Below are positions 33,221 to 46,692 of a DNA stretch of 60,841 nt, in pieces. Below the pieces are notes generated by a model. It was given only the letters and a program-made list of their open reading frames with translations. It was not told the origin of the DNA and did no database searches. Each line of letters opens with the position of its first letter. Position 1 is the stretch's first letter. The position numbers and the translations under genes are program-made. The stretch is from Idiomarina sp. (GTDB lineage Bacteria; Pseudomonadota; Gammaproteobacteria; Enterobacterales; Alteromonadaceae): contig JAFIFH010000005.1 of assembly GCA_020832105.1 (NCBI GenBank), positions 1 through 60,841 on the forward strand, read 5' to 3'.

Positions 33221-33229
33221 TGCTATATT
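33221..33229 (+). promoter_or_regulatory. Extended -10 promoter element before tusA
   Basis: TG, one base, then TATATT (33224-33229) is an extended -10. It lies 68 bases before the tusA GTG and after the fadA terminator, so tusA is probably its own transcription unit. Confidence 0.45.
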
Positions 33230-33296
33230 TACGCTTGCAACAGGCACTTAGTTAACCTCAAGTGTTCAGGCTTTGATTTAACAAGGAGTATCACCC

Positions 33297-33545
33297 GTGG
33301 CGCCTTTCAACCATGCAGATCACGAGCTGGATACCTTAGGCTTACGCTGCCCCGAACCGGTCATGCTGATCCGCGCGAAAATTCGCAAAATGGACGACGG
33401 CGAAACCTTGCTGGTAATTGCCGATGACCCGGCAACCACCCGCGATATTCCAAGTTTCTGCCGCTTTATGGATCATGAGTTACTGGCTCAGCAAACTGAG
33501 CGCACGCCTTACCATTACCTGATTCAAAAAGGGCTGAAGCAATAG
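33297..33545 (+). CDS. tusA: Sulfurtransferase TusA
   Basis: 82 residues with [18 protein letters not shown], where the cysteine of the CPxP motif carries the persulfide. TusA passes sulfur from IscS to the TusBCD relay for 2-thiouridine in tRNA, the same wobble position that MnmE modifies. Start is GTG 33297 with AAGGAG 9 bases upstream. The stop abuts the stop of the convergent acetyltransferase gene with no spacer. Confidence 0.95.
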   Translation: MAPFNHADHELDTLGLRCPEPVMLIRAKIRKMDDGETLLVIADDPATTRDIPSFCRFMDHELLAQQTERTPYHYLIQKGLKQ

Positions 33546-34025
33546 TTACAGCTTATATTCCCAAAACTCCGCTGAACCCAGGGTTGGGTCGAGCTGATAC
33601 GGCTTGAAACCAAAGTGCGCATAAGCGTCACGAGCGCGTGTATTCCCCGTCAACACCTCTAAGGTCACTTTGCAGCAACCACGCTCACTGGCGGCCTCAC
33701 ACACCCGCTGCATCAGCGCCTGAGCAATCCCCTCACCGCGATGACCATCCAGCACTGCGATATCATGAATGTTACACAACGGCTTAGCCGCAAAGGTAGA
33801 AAAGCCTTCCACACAATTAACCAAACCCACTGCCTGGTTGTCTTTATAGGCGATAAAGCTGTATACCCCGTCGCGTTTTTGCATTTCAGCAATGAGCGTT
33901 GCTTTGGTCGTGTCAGGCAAGGCTTCTCCGCCACCCATGGGGTCCTGCGCATAGGCTTCGAGCAGGCTTATCAATTCATTGGCTTGTTTGCTGTTGGTAT
34001 AATCTACCGCTTTAATCTCAACCAT
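33546..34025 (-). CDS. GNAT family N-acetyltransferase
   Basis: 159 residues. The acetyl-CoA site is visible in IHDIAVLDGHRGEGIAQALMQ (motif A, with the R/Q-x-x-G-x-G/A pattern), and motif B includes NTRARDAYAHFGFKP. The substrate is unknown. The first 30 residues (AVDYTNSKQANELISLLEAYAQDPMGGGEAL) are typical of a small GNAT subfamily often annotated as acetyltransferases of unknown specificity. It converges directly with tusA. Confidence 0.9.
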   Translation of the reverse strand: MVEIKAVDYTNSKQANELISLLEAYAQDPMGGGEALPDTTKATLIAEMQKRDGVYSFIAYKDNQAVGLVNCVEGFSTFAAKPLCNIHDIAVLDGHRGEGIAQALMQRVCEAASERGCCKVTLEVLTGNTRARDAYAHFGFKPYQLDPTLGSAEFWEYKL

Positions 34026-34212
34026 TATTCAGACCTCGCTGATCAGGTGACAGACGCGCCAAAAGGTGGGCCTGCTTCGTTTTTCAAATGAACTGGCCGT
34101 ATCCTACCAATCAATTCGCCGAATTTCCCCGATATTCATGTATATTCATCTACTTATCCCCCAAGGAATACCCAAGAATAAGGTTCCAACCAATCCATTA
34201 AAGGGACTTAGC

Positions 34213-34986
34213 ATGACTTCAGGCACTATGACTTTAGGTGAAATTATTCGCCACCATCGCCAGCAACAGGGGCTTTCTCAGCCAGAGCTCGCCAACAAAG
34301 CGCAAATTGAACAGTCTTATCTGTCGAAGCTGGAGAACGATCATTCGTACCCCTCGGACGATATCCTTAAGCGGGTTATAAAGGCACTTAATTTGGATAT
34401 CTCCGACCTTTGTGCACAGCTTGATACCCGCTCGGCGGACCCTAAAGTGATGCACATTGAATCTATCCGTACCCATATGGACAGGTTTCAGCAGCAGTCT
34501 CAGCGCCGCAGCGTTGTCCTGATAGCGTTATTTACCCTTACTATCGGCATTGGTTGCGCGCTATTCTACGCGGGTTATAGCAAGGCATTTTTCCCGGAAT
34601 TACAGTATAGCTATGAGTCACGGGGTGAAATACAGCCGGGAGAACCCTCCGACTATTTTCATGGAGGTTGGCGACGGGCTTTTCCGCGTATGGTCAGCTG
34701 GAATGAAAATAGCGAACTCATACCTGAAGTACGGCAAGCAGAAGTGGCTCAGTACAACCGGGTCGAATACAACAGCATCCAAAGTTTTCAGCCGCTGGAG
34801 AACACCTTCGAGCGCCAACTGGAAAACGGCAACCGTCGCTTGTACCGGGTTGTAGATGCGCCCACTCAGGTCTCCCGCGCGCAAAACGGCTGGTTGATGT
34901 TGGTAGGTATCACAATGACCGTTAGTGGTCTTATTGCACTAGTTCTTCTCTTGCGCTTGCGCGTCACACAGCTGTATCGCACTTGA
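34213..34986 (+). CDS. Membrane-anchored XRE-type HTH regulator
   Basis: 257 residues in an unusual order. An N-terminal XRE helix-turn-helix (8-68) contains LGEIIRHHRQQQGLSQPELA and SYLSKLEN. A membrane segment follows at about 101-120, then about 107 residues of extracytoplasmic region, and a second membrane segment at about 228-247. So DNA binding would be cytoplasmic and the middle domain outside. I chose ATG 34213 because it directly precedes the HTH; the frame is open further up, to 34066, but nothing conserved is there. It faces away from the acetyltransferase gene. The outer domain is unknown to me. Confidence 0.75.
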   Translation: MTSGTMTLGEIIRHHRQQQGLSQPELANKAQIEQSYLSKLENDHSYPSDDILKRVIKALNLDISDLCAQLDTRSADPKVMHIESIRTHMDRFQQQSQRRSVVLIALFTLTIGIGCALFYAGYSKAFFPELQYSYESRGEIQPGEPSDYFHGGWRRAFPRMVSWNENSELIPEVRQAEVAQYNRVEYNSIQSFQPLENTFERQLENGNRRLYRVVDAPTQVSRAQNGWLMLVGITMTVSGLIALVLLLRLRVTQLYRT

Positions 34987-34999
34987 GCGACAAACACCC

Positions 35000-35587
35000 C
35001 TAAAGCGGACGCACATGACAATCCTGCAGGTGGTCATTGATCATCCCCACCGCCTGCATAAAGGCATAGCAAATGGTCGGCCCGACAAAGGTGAAGCCGG
35101 CCTTTTTTAACGCCTTGGACATCGCCAATGACTGTTCGCTTTGCGTGGGTATGTCGGCCATACTGGCAGGCTTATTATCAATCACCTGGTGGTCAACAAA
35201 CTGCCATAGGAACTCACTGAAATTCTCGCCTTGTTGCTGTAACTTCACATAGCCGTCCGCATTCTTAAAAATAGACGCTATCTTTAAACGGTTACGGACA
35301 ATGCCGGCGTTGGTCATCTGCTCAGCAATAAACGCCTCGCGTTCTGCCCCTTGTATTTTACTTAACCCAACGGGATCGAAATTAAGAAATGCCGCTTCAT
35401 AGGCCGCTTGCTTGCGCAATATGGTGATCCAACTGAGCCCCGCCTGCTGGCCATCAAGGCAGAGTTTAGCGAAAAGATCCTGCGCATCATGCACCGGTCT
35501 GCCCCATACTTGATCATGGTATTCTTGATAATCAGGGGCGTTGCCACACCATGGGCAGCGTTTTATGTCACTTTGTGCGCTATTCAA
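35000..35587 (-). CDS. tag: DNA-3-methyladenine glycosylase I
   Basis: 195 residues beginning at TTG 35587, with GGAG 8 bases upstream. RCPWCGNAPDYQEYHDQVWG carries the zinc-binding cysteines and the conserved E-Y-H-D-x-W block of Tag; AGLSWITILRKQAAYEAAF is the helix-hairpin region. It removes 3-methyladenine from alkylated DNA. It diverges from glyQ, the same neighbour as in Shewanella. Confidence 0.95.
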   Translation of the reverse strand: MNSAQSDIKRCPWCGNAPDYQEYHDQVWGRPVHDAQDLFAKLCLDGQQAGLSWITILRKQAAYEAAFLNFDPVGLSKIQGAEREAFIAEQMTNAGIVRNRLKIASIFKNADGYVKLQQQGENFSEFLWQFVDHQVIDNKPASMADIPTQSEQSLAMSKALKKAGFTFVGPTICYAFMQAVGMINDHLQDCHVRPL

Positions 35588-35624
35588 CCTGCTTACTCCC
35601 TATAAATCGGGCGCTTGGTCAGGG

Positions 35625-35630
35625 TATAAT
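35625..35630 (+). promoter_or_regulatory. Perfect TATAAT -10 upstream of glyQS
   Basis: TATAAT lies 57 bases before the glyQ ATG at 35687. The -35 at 17 bases is poor (ATAAAT). Confidence 0.4.
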
Positions 35631-35686
35631 CACATAATACTATGGCGCTTTACAGCACATAATCGGCCAAATTAAGTGGATATCTG

Positions 35687-36622
35687 ATGCAAAAATTTGA
35701 CGTTAAAACATTTCAGGGGCTGATCCTGGCCCTACAGGACTTTTGGGCACAAAAAGGCTGCGCCATTGTGCAACCGCTGGATATGGAAGTCGGCGCGGGG
35801 ACCTTCCACCCGCAAACGTTTTTACGCTCAATTGGCCCGGAGCCTGCCAACTTTGCCTATGTGCAGCCCTGCCGCCGCCCCACCGATGGCCGCTATGGCG
35901 AGAACCCGAACCGTTTGCAGCATTACTATCAGTTTCAGGTCATCTTAAAGCCTTCCCCTGCTGATATTCAGGAACTCTACTTAGAATCTCTGCGCATGCT
36001 CGGTTTCGACCCACTGGTCCACGACATCCGCTTTGTAGAAGATAACTGGGAATCACCAACCCTTGGCGCCTGGGGCCTGGGCTGGGAAGTGTGGTTGAAT
36101 GGCATGGAAGTGACTCAGTTTACTTATTTCCAGCAAGTGGGTGGCCTTGAGTGCAAGCCTGTGGCTGGTGAAATCACCTACGGCCTGGAACGCCTGGCCA
36201 TGTACATTCAGGACGTCGACAGCATTTACGACCTGGTTTGGGCGGACGGTCCCCGCGGCAAGATCCTGTATGGCGATGTCTTCCACCAAAACGAAGTCGA
36301 GCAGTCCACATATAACTTTGAACATGCCGACGTAGATGTATTGTTCGCCCGCTTTGAAGCCTGTGAAAAAGAGTGTGAGCTGCTCATTGAGCACAATCTA
36401 CCTTTGCCTGCTTATGAGCAAGTCATGCGCGCCTCACACGCCTTCAATCTGCTAGACGCACGCCACGCTATCTCAGTGACCGAACGTCAGCGCTATATAC
36501 TGCGCGTACGTACCATGGCCAAAGCCTGTGCAGAAACCTATTACGCAGCTCGTGAAGCTTTGGGCTTCCCGTTAGCTAAGTCACCGAATCAAAGTAGCGC
36601 TTCTGCTGAACAGAATAAGTAA
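35687..36622 (+). CDS. glyQ: Glycyl-tRNA synthetase alpha subunit
   Basis: 311 residues opening [20 protein letters not shown], with the class II motifs [20 protein letters not shown] and [19 protein letters not shown]. It carries the catalytic aminoacylation site. It is read with glyS (13 bases apart), which supplies the tRNA-binding beta subunit. An alternative upstream start is not supported. Length is normal. Confidence 0.98.
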   Translation: MQKFDVKTFQGLILALQDFWAQKGCAIVQPLDMEVGAGTFHPQTFLRSIGPEPANFAYVQPCRRPTDGRYGENPNRLQHYYQFQVILKPSPADIQELYLESLRMLGFDPLVHDIRFVEDNWESPTLGAWGLGWEVWLNGMEVTQFTYFQQVGGLECKPVAGEITYGLERLAMYIQDVDSIYDLVWADGPRGKILYGDVFHQNEVEQSTYNFEHADVDVLFARFEACEKECELLIEHNLPLPAYEQVMRASHAFNLLDARHAISVTERQRYILRVRTMAKACAETYYAAREALGFPLAKSPNQSSASAEQNK

Positions 36623-36635
36623 GGACCTGACCATC

Positions 36636-38705
36636 ATGATCACCAAGGATTTACTCATTGAACTGGGCACCGAAGAGCTGCCACCAAAGTCATTGCAGGC
36701 GCTGGCACAGAGTTTCGCACTCAGTATTGAGACGCAACTCAAGGAAAGTGAGTTAGTATTCACTTCGGCTAAAAGCCCTAACTCACCTCGCCGACTAGCC
36801 GTAATTATCACTGACCTACAAAGCGAGCAAGCGGACAAGATAGTTGAGAAACGTGGTCCTGCGGTCTCTGCTGCGTTCGCCGAAGATGGCACACCAACCA
36901 AAGCCGCCCTTGGCTGGGCCCGGGGTAATGGCATTGAGATTGATCAGGCCGAGCGCTTAGTCACCGATAAAGGCGAATGGCTGCTGCACAAAGCGGTAGA
37001 AAAAGGCCAGCCGGTGACCAGCCTGCTGCAGGCTTTTATCGAAAAAGCGTTAAAGCAGCTTCCAATCCCACGGCCCATGCGTTGGGGCACCACCAACCAT
37101 AGCTTCATTCGTCCGGTGCATCAGGTAACGGTGCTATTTGGCGAAGACGTGGTTGATTTGAGCGTATTGGGTATTAAAAGCTCAAATAAGGTGACCGGGC
37201 ATCGTTTTCATCACCCTGAGCTCCTTACCATTCAAAGCGCTGGCAGTTACATTGAACAAATGGCCGACGCCCACGTGTTGGTGGACTTCGAACAGCGTAA
37301 AGCGGTGATACGTGAACAAATAGAAGAGCTGGCGGATCAGGAACACGCCAACCCCGTGATGGATGAGGACTTACTTGACGAAGTTGCCTCTTTGGTGGAA
37401 TGGCCTGTTGCCCATGTGGCCGGCTTTGCTGAAAGCTTTTTGCAGGTACCGAAAGAAGCGCTTATCTATACGATGAAAGATGATCAGCGTTATTTCCCAT
37501 TGGAAAGTAAACAAGGCGACCTGCTACCGCGATTTATTTTTATCAGTAATATCGAGAGTAAAGACCCTCGCCAGGTCATCGAAGGCAATGAGAAAGTCGT
37601 GCGCCCTCGCCTTGCGGATGCACAGTTCTTCTTTACCACTGATCAGAAAACCAAACTCGTTGACCGGGTAGCAAAGCTCAATACGGTCTTGTTCCAAAAA
37701 CAACTGGGCACCTTAGGTGAGAAGGCAGAACGCATCAGCCTGTTATCACAGCAAATCGCCAGCGACCTGAATGACGACGCCAAAGCCGCAGCCCGTGCAG
37801 GCCTGCTGGCCAAAGCGGACCTCATGTCAGACATGGTCATGGAGTTTCCTGAAGTTCAGGGCATCATGGGCATGCACTACGCGCGCCTTGATGGGGAGAG
37901 TGAGCTTGTGGCCACAGCCATTGAAGCGCATTATCACCCTCGCTTCGCCGGAGATACTTTGCCAGACAGTAAAGTCGGTTGCGCGGTAGCGTTGGCTGAC
38001 AAGCTCGATACCCTGGTGGGTATATTTGGCATTGGCCAGACCCCAAAAGGCGATCGTGACCCATTCGCCTTGCGCCGTGCAGCCATTGGCATGTTACGTA
38101 TCTTAGTGGAGAAACAACTGCCCCTGGATCTCAATGAATTGGTACATAACGCTGCGGTTGGTTACGGTGACAAAATCGAGCATAGCGATACATTAATTAA
38201 ACAGGTAGTGGACTTTTTACTTGGCCGTTTTCGCGCATACTACGAAGAGCAAGGCATTCGTGTTGATGTGATTCAGGCGGTACTCGCCCGTCGACCCACG
38301 GTTGCTTACGATTTTGATCGTCGTATTCAAGCGGTTAATCAATTCAGAGATAACGCCGAAGCAGAAGCCCTAGCCGCTGCCAATAAGCGTGTAGGCAACA
38401 TTTTAGCCAAAGCCGAAGCCGTTGCGCCTGAAGTTAATCCGCAGTTACTCACAGAGGCCGCTGAAATCGAGCTGTATCAAGCGTTACAGGGTGTTAAGGG
38501 TGAAGTCTCCTCAAGCCTGGACAGTGGCGATTACGACGCAGCCCTGAGCCATTTAGCGGGCTTACGCCAACCTGTGGATAGCTTCTTTGACAATGTCATG
38601 GTCAACGCTGACGATGACGCCGTACGTCAGAATCGCCTGGCATTGCTACAGGACCTACGCGCTCAGTTTCTCGATATCGCAGATATCTCGTTGCTGCAGT
38701 CTTAA
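36636..38705 (+). CDS. glyS: Glycyl-tRNA synthetase beta subunit
   Basis: 689 residues opening [40 protein letters not shown] is the conserved beta-subunit core block, followed by the HD-like region [20 protein letters not shown] and the C-terminal anticodon-binding helical region. It forms the alpha2beta2 enzyme with GlyQ. It ends in a strong terminator. Confidence 0.98.
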   Translation: MITKDLLIELGTEELPPKSLQALAQSFALSIETQLKESELVFTSAKSPNSPRRLAVIITDLQSEQADKIVEKRGPAVSAAFAEDGTPTKAALGWARGNGIEIDQAERLVTDKGEWLLHKAVEKGQPVTSLLQAFIEKALKQLPIPRPMRWGTTNHSFIRPVHQVTVLFGEDVVDLSVLGIKSSNKVTGHRFHHPELLTIQSAGSYIEQMADAHVLVDFEQRKAVIREQIEELADQEHANPVMDEDLLDEVASLVEWPVAHVAGFAESFLQVPKEALIYTMKDDQRYFPLESKQGDLLPRFIFISNIESKDPRQVIEGNEKVVRPRLADAQFFFTTDQKTKLVDRVAKLNTVLFQKQLGTLGEKAERISLLSQQIASDLNDDAKAAARAGLLAKADLMSDMVMEFPEVQGIMGMHYARLDGESELVATAIEAHYHPRFAGDTLPDSKVGCAVALADKLDTLVGIFGIGQTPKGDRDPFALRRAAIGMLRILVEKQLPLDLNELVHNAAVGYGDKIEHSDTLIKQVVDFLLGRFRAYYEEQGIRVDVIQAVLARRPTVAYDFDRRIQAVNQFRDNAEAEALAAANKRVGNILAKAEAVAPEVNPQLLTEAAEIELYQALQGVKGEVSSSLDSGDYDAALSHLAGLRQPVDSFFDNVMVNADDDAVRQNRLALLQDLRAQFLDIADISLLQS

Positions 38706-38736
38706 ATCGCTTCGCTTATATTTATATAGCCAACAC

Positions 38737-38774
38737 AAAAAAGGGATGCCGCTTTTCAGCAGCATCCCTTTTTT
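38737..38774. terminator. Bidirectional intrinsic terminator between glyS and the hydrolase gene
   Basis: AAAAAAGGGATGC (38737-38749) and GCATCCCTTTTTT (38762-38774) form a 13-bp stem with A and T runs on both sides, serving the convergent genes. Confidence 0.9.
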
Positions 38775-38791
38775 AATACCAACGGATTGAG

Positions 38792-39970
38792 TTAATCCGC
38801 ACCCCTCGATTCTATCCATTGGTACCAATAGTGAACATCTTCACTGTCCCATAGGATCATCCCATGGTGCGTACGGGGCTGAACTGCGAAAACAGTGACC
38901 TGCTCGCTCGCCAGCTTTTCCAGTTTACTTAATGGCGAAATTTTGTCATTCGCCGACCCCATGATCAGCACAGGAACATTCAGCTCAGCCACACGTTGCA
39001 CCACCGCCGTATCTTCCTTCGCAGTACCTGCCTCATCCAGCGCATATTGCGCCCCCTTTTGTAAGGTGCTTTGTGGTACCAAATGGGCTGCCCGGGTATA
39101 GGCACGACCGGCATCGACGAATGCATCGACGAATTCCAGCATTGGTGCCAACAAGGTCAGGCTCTGAATATCGTCACGTTGTTCAGTAAGATGGGTCGCT
39201 GTGCTGCCGCCCATAGACATGCCCAGTAGATGTAAGGGACCCTGCGGCGCGAGTTCATCAATCAACGCGGATATCTGCTGCGCATCAGGCTTACCGCTGA
39301 AGCTGAATTCTCCGCTTGAGTCACCGTGGCCGAACAAATCCACCAGGATAACCTCATACCCATAATACCTTAATGCCTCGGCAACAAAGAATAGCGACTC
39401 TTTATTGGTTCTGAAACCATGTATCAGTACGTAGGTACCTTGAACCTCATCGGTAACCGGGTGGTCAAGCACCATAGACAGTGTATCATCGCCACGAGTG
39501 GTGTTGAGCTCAATCACATAAGGCATCACCACATGGTCACTGGTGTCATCACTAGAGAGCTCTATGCTTTCGGCTAAAGGTGATGATACAACCGCGGCGG
39601 CAGGCCAGAAACGCAGGCGCACTTCCATGGCGCTGGTGGAAATAGGCGCTTGCTCCGCCCAACTCGCGGCCTCTGCACGCCACAGCACCCTGTTTGCCTG
39701 GTGGTATGCAGGCGCCTGAAGATACGCCAAACAGGCAACTGAATCGCCGTGGTCTGGTTTTGTAGCTGACAATTCACCCTCAGCACAGTAGAAACCGGAA
39801 CTATAGCCAACCGCCGCCATTTGCTCATCAGTCAGAATATCCAGATCCAGCATCGGGGGCGACAAGGCACCCTGGCTGACCAGCGTTGCACAGCCTGACA
39901 GACTCAATGACAACCCAATTAATATCGCTGGCAGTGTCCGGTGTACCGCACTTTTTGTTGATACCCACAT
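38792..39970 (-). CDS. Lipoprotein alpha/beta hydrolase
   Basis: 392 residues. The signal ends in LSLSLSGCATLV, an LSGC lipobox, so the mature protein is lipid-anchored. A divergent N-terminal region of about 150 residues precedes an alpha/beta-hydrolase core with YVLIHGFRTNKESL, VDLFGHGDSSG, LLGMSMGGSTATHL (nucleophile Ser), GSANDKISP (acid) and RTHHGMIL (His). It is likely an esterase or lipase of the serine type; the substrate is unknown. It is separated from gyrB by a terminator. Confidence 0.8.
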   Translation of the reverse strand: MWVSTKSAVHRTLPAILIGLSLSLSGCATLVSQGALSPPMLDLDILTDEQMAAVGYSSGFYCAEGELSATKPDHGDSVACLAYLQAPAYHQANRVLWRAEAASWAEQAPISTSAMEVRLRFWPAAAVVSSPLAESIELSSDDTSDHVVMPYVIELNTTRGDDTLSMVLDHPVTDEVQGTYVLIHGFRTNKESLFFVAEALRYYGYEVILVDLFGHGDSSGEFSFSGKPDAQQISALIDELAPQGPLHLLGMSMGGSTATHLTEQRDDIQSLTLLAPMLEFVDAFVDAGRAYTRAAHLVPQSTLQKGAQYALDEAGTAKEDTAVVQRVAELNVPVLIMGSANDKISPLSKLEKLASEQVTVFAVQPRTHHGMILWDSEDVHYWYQWIESRGAD

Positions 39971-40050
39971 GGCGTGTTGGTTACCTTATTATTTTGCTTC
40001 GGTGTTCAGAGTATATGAAATACTCGAAGATTCAGCCACTTAGCGAGGCT

Positions 40051-40086
40051 AATAAAAAAGCCCCGGGATCTGGATCCTGGGGCTTT
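40051..40086 (-). terminator. gyrB intrinsic terminator
   Basis: On the minus strand, AAAGCCCC pairs with GGGGCTTT around an inner GATCC/GGATC pair, followed by a T run (TTTTTTATT). It lies 60 bases after the gyrB stop. Confidence 0.85.
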
Positions 40087-40148
40087 CACGACTAGTTCTG
40101 CACCACTATGCCTGGCTTCGCCTGCAAAGCGGTGCGCAGCAAAACTAT

Positions 40149-43702
<3,554 letters not shown>

Positions 43703-43705
43703 CGG

Positions 43706-44806
43706 CTACAGCCGCATCGGCATCACAACATACAATGCTGAATCGTCTGCGTTGTCTTCTACCAGGGCACTGCTGTTGGCATCAATCAAAGTGAACTTCA
43801 CCTGCTCGCCCTGAATCGAGTTCAAGACATCCAGCACATAAGTGACGTTAAAGCCGACTTCAAGAGGCTCCCCTTGATAGTCAACTTCAATGGCCTCTTC
43901 GGCTTGTTCCTGTTCCGGGTTGTTTGCTGTCAAAGCAAGCTCACCATTGGTCAGATTCATGCGTACACCGCGAAACTTTTCGTTGGATAATATCGAGGCT
44001 CGGGCGCAGGCATTGCGTAATAATTCTCGGTCAGCAACTACGATATTGTCACCGCCTTGAGGCAACACACGGCGATAATCTGGGAAGCGGCCATCTAGCA
44101 GTTTACTGGTAAACACCATCCCTTCGCTGCGTACCCGTATGTGATTTTGTCCAATAGACACCTGGATAATCTGGTCGTCCTGCTCGAGTAAGCGCATCAG
44201 CTCGCTGACACCCTTACGCGGCACGATGACCTGGCGCTGGGGCAGACCTGATTGCTCAAGTTGCATGCCAGACATCGCCAGACGGTGGCCGTCGGTGGCA
44301 ACCGTACGCAACTGATCTTCATTCACTTCAAACAGCATGCCGTTAAGGTAATAACGCACATCCTGGTTTGCCATGGAAAAGTGAGTGCGTTCCATCAAAT
44401 GTTTAAGCTCGCCACGGGGAAGTTCAAAGGTGACCTCAGCGTCCCACTCATCAATATCCGGGAACTCACTGGCTGGAAGAGAACTCAATGTGAACTTACT
44501 ACGACCGGAGCGTAAAATGACTTTATCGCCATTCGCTTCAAGTTTGACATCACTGCCTTCGGGAAGACTGCGAACAATATCCAGTAATTTCTTAGCTGGC
44601 ACGGTCAGCTCGCCTGGCGTCGCCTGCTCCAGAGACACTTTAGACACAAGTTCGACTTCCAGATCTGTGCCCGTCATGCGAAGTTCGTCATCAGTAACAC
44701 GAATAAGCACATTGGAAAGAATTGGCAGGGTGTGTCGACGCTCTACAGCGCCACTGACTACCTGCAAAGGCTTTAACAGCGCGTCTCGGTTGGTACTAAA
44801 GTTCAT
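43706..44806 (-). CDS. dnaN: DNA polymerase III sliding clamp (beta subunit)
   Basis: 366 residues opening MNFSTNRDALLKPLQVVSG, with ERRHTLPILSNVLI and the C-terminal YVLDVLNSIQGEQVKFTL and ALYVVMPMRL that end every clamp monomer. Three repeated domains form the ring that tethers polymerase to DNA. It follows dnaA by 96 bases and is followed by recF with a three-base gap. Length is identical to that of E. coli. Confidence 0.99.
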   Translation of the reverse strand: MNFSTNRDALLKPLQVVSGAVERRHTLPILSNVLIRVTDDELRMTGTDLEVELVSKVSLEQATPGELTVPAKKLLDIVRSLPEGSDVKLEANGDKVILRSGRSKFTLSSLPASEFPDIDEWDAEVTFELPRGELKHLMERTHFSMANQDVRYYLNGMLFEVNEDQLRTVATDGHRLAMSGMQLEQSGLPQRQVIVPRKGVSELMRLLEQDDQIIQVSIGQNHIRVRSEGMVFTSKLLDGRFPDYRRVLPQGGDNIVVADRELLRNACARASILSNEKFRGVRMNLTNGELALTANNPEQEQAEEAIEVDYQGEPLEVGFNVTYVLDVLNSIQGEQVKFTLIDANSSALVEDNADDSALYVVMPMRL

Positions 44807-44902
44807 TGGTCATCTCCCTTAAGGTCACGTGCCCATTCAGTCTCGCGCATAACTTAAGCCCGATTGTCCGTACCACATACACTTCGCAGACAATATCAAA
44901 CG

Positions 44903-46294
44903 CTACACCGACAGCGTCCGGTTCAAATTACGATAGTCTTCCTGAATCTCGTGATCGGATTCAATTAATTCTTTTATTTTTCGACATGCGTGTAACACGG
45001 TGGTGTGATCGCGGCCGCCAAAGGCGTCTCCGATCTCAGGTAAACTGTGGCTGGTCAACTCTTTTGCGAGCGCCATCGCCACCTGGCGTGGACGCGCAAT
45101 CGAGCGACTTCTGCGCTTCGACGTTAGGTCCGCCACCTTGATATTGTAATACTCTGCCACTGTCCGTTGAATATTATCAACCGTCACCAGCTTTTCCTGC
45201 GCGGCGATCAAATCCCGCAGCGCCTCTTTAACAAAATCAATCGTCAGTTCACGGCCAGTTAAATTCACATTTACCGCGACCCGGTTCAACGCGCCTTCGA
45301 GCTCACGTACATGGGAGCGCAGGCGTTTTGCGATAAAGAAAGCCACCTCATGGGGTAGCTTAATGCCACGTTCTTCCGCTTTACGCTCTAAAATTGCCAC
45401 TCGGGTGGGTAGCTCTGGTGGCTCAATGGCCACCGTCAGACCCCAGCCAAAGCGTGACTTGAGGCGATCATCTACCCCTTCGATCTCTTTCGGGTACACG
45501 TCACTTGTAAGTATAACCTGTTGATTTCCCTCAAGTAACCAGTTAAACGTATGGAAGAATTCATCCTGGAAATGTTCTTTTCGCGCAAAAAACTGCACAT
45601 CATCAATGAGCAGCGCGTCCACTGAGCGATAACTCTCTTTGAACGCATCAATTTTGTTGTGCTTCATGGCATATACCATGTCTTGCACGAATCGTTCAGC
45701 ACGCAGGTAGTACACTTTGGCATCAGGCTTGCGCGCTAAAATGCCGTTACCCACCGAATGCAGTAAATGGGTTTTACCCAGACCAGTGCCGCCATAAATA
45801 AACAATGGGTTGTATGCACCGCCCGGGTTCTCAGCAACCTGCAAAGCTGCCGCCCGGGCCAATTGATTCGACTTACCTTCAACGAAATTCGCAAACGTAT
45901 AGGACTTATGCAAATTGCTGCTTTGTAAGGAAATTGGACGGTCTTCGTCGGCTGTGCGGCGTTGGTTCCGCGCGCGACTAAATGAACTTGCCTGGTCACC
46001 ATTCACCGTAGGACTGGCTGGGCGACTGGCGGGCGCGGCTTTGTTGTTCTGTACGCCACCCACTTTCAACTCTACGTTGGGTGGTTCCTGACCCGCTTCG
46101 TCACGTAAAAAGGTAATGATTTGCTCAAGGTATTTGTCTTTCACCCACTCCATCACATAGGTATTAGGTGCATACAAAAACAAGGTGTTGTTTTGTAACT
46201 CGACCTGTAATGGGCGTATCCAGGTATTAAAGTGCTGCATACTCAGCTCGCTTTGCAAACGAGACGAACATTGCTGCCAAAGCGACTTACTCAC
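44903..46294 (-). CDS. dnaA: Chromosomal replication initiator DnaA
   Basis: 463 residues. Domain I is [19 protein letters not shown]; a linker rich in Ser, Pro and Arg follows (about 80-125). The AAA+ domain has Walker [18 protein letters not shown] and Walker [11 protein letters not shown]. The C-terminal DNA-binding domain has [19 protein letters not shown], the DnaA-box recognition helix. GTG 46294 is the start, with AGGAG a few bases upstream. It is first in dnaA-dnaN-recF-gyrB and divergent from rpmH. Confidence 0.99.
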   Translation of the reverse strand: MSKSLWQQCSSRLQSELSMQHFNTWIRPLQVELQNNTLFLYAPNTYVMEWVKDKYLEQIITFLRDEAGQEPPNVELKVGGVQNNKAAPASRPASPTVNGDQASSFSRARNQRRTADEDRPISLQSSNLHKSYTFANFVEGKSNQLARAAALQVAENPGGAYNPLFIYGGTGLGKTHLLHSVGNGILARKPDAKVYYLRAERFVQDMVYAMKHNKIDAFKESYRSVDALLIDDVQFFARKEHFQDEFFHTFNWLLEGNQQVILTSDVYPKEIEGVDDRLKSRFGWGLTVAIEPPELPTRVAILERKAEERGIKLPHEVAFFIAKRLRSHVRELEGALNRVAVNVNLTGRELTIDFVKEALRDLIAAQEKLVTVDNIQRTVAEYYNIKVADLTSKRRSRSIARPRQVAMALAKELTSHSLPEIGDAFGGRDHTTVLHACRKIKELIESDHEIQEDYRNLNRTLSV

Positions 46295-46425
46295 ACTTCA
46301 CTCCTGCTATCCTTTGTATCATGATAAATCCACAGTTGGTAACGCTTGCCACGGGTTTCAGATCAGTCGACCATGATACGAAATTAGACGCCTGCACGCC
46401 AGTCATTTACTGGTAAAAGTCAAAG

Positions 46426-46434
46426 TTATCCACA
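46426..46434 (+). promoter_or_regulatory. Consensus DnaA box in the dnaA-rpmH region
   Basis: TTATCCACA, a 9 of 9 match, lies 22 bases before the rpmH -35. It may mediate dnaA autoregulation or influence rpmH. Confidence 0.75.
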
Positions 46435-46455
46435 GCAATTAGTGATCACTTTTAA

Positions 46456-46484
46456 TTGACACAGATCCTTTATTTTTGTAGAAT
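46456..46484 (+). promoter_or_regulatory. Strong sigma70 promoter of rpmH
   Basis: TTGACA (46456-46461, perfect) and TAGAAT (46479-46484, five of six) are 17 bases apart, 45 bases before the rpmH ATG. Confidence 0.85.
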
Positions 46485-46528
46485 TCGCGCTCAATTTTTA
46501 AGACACGTTCACGTACGGAAGTATTGCT

Positions 46529-46663
46529 ATGAAAAGAACATTTCAACCAAGCGTATTAAAGCGCAAGCGCACTCACGGTTTCCGTGCTCGTATGGCTACC
46601 AAGAATGGTCGCCAGGTTTTAGCACGTCGCCGCGCAAAAGGTCGTAAAGTACTGAGCGCTTAA
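46529..46663 (+). CDS. rpmH: Ribosomal protein bL34
   Basis: 44 residues: [20 protein letters not shown], then [20 protein letters not shown] and a short VLSA end. This is the near-invariant L34 of the large ribosomal subunit. It is too short for most ORF cut-offs but certain by sequence. It stands between dnaA (divergent) and rnpA, has the strongest promoter in the window, and a 12-bp stem overlaps its stop codon. Confidence 0.99.
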   Translation: MKRTFQPSVLKRKRTHGFRARMATKNGRQVLARRRAKGRKVLSA

Positions 46664-46679
46664 TGCTCAGTACTTTTAG
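46646..46679 (+). terminator. Hairpin between rpmH and rnpA, possible attenuator
   Basis: AAAGTACTGAGC (46646-46657) and GCTCAGTACTTT (46665-46676) form a perfect 12-bp stem with a 7-base loop overlapping the rpmH stop codon, followed by only four T in total. It could cut down read-through, so that more L34 than RnpA is made. Confidence 0.6.
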
Positions 46680-46692
46680 CTCAGGTTCCTGA

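Larger units (their letters stand above)
46295..46528. other. dnaA-rpmH intergenic region
   Basis: 234 bases between divergent dnaA and rpmH. It has one consensus DnaA box (46426-46434), a degenerate one (AAATCCACA at 46327-46335), three GATC sites and the strong rpmH promoter. In Pseudomonas this position holds the origin. Here the box count is too low for me to call oriC. Confidence 0.6.

Noticed and set aside
34066..34212. Longer start for the membrane-anchored XRE regulator
   Set aside because: The added 49 residues have no conserved features, and the ATG at 34213 directly precedes the HTH.
46295..46528. A complete oriC
   Set aside because: Only one perfect DnaA box, three GATC and no AT-rich repeat cluster.
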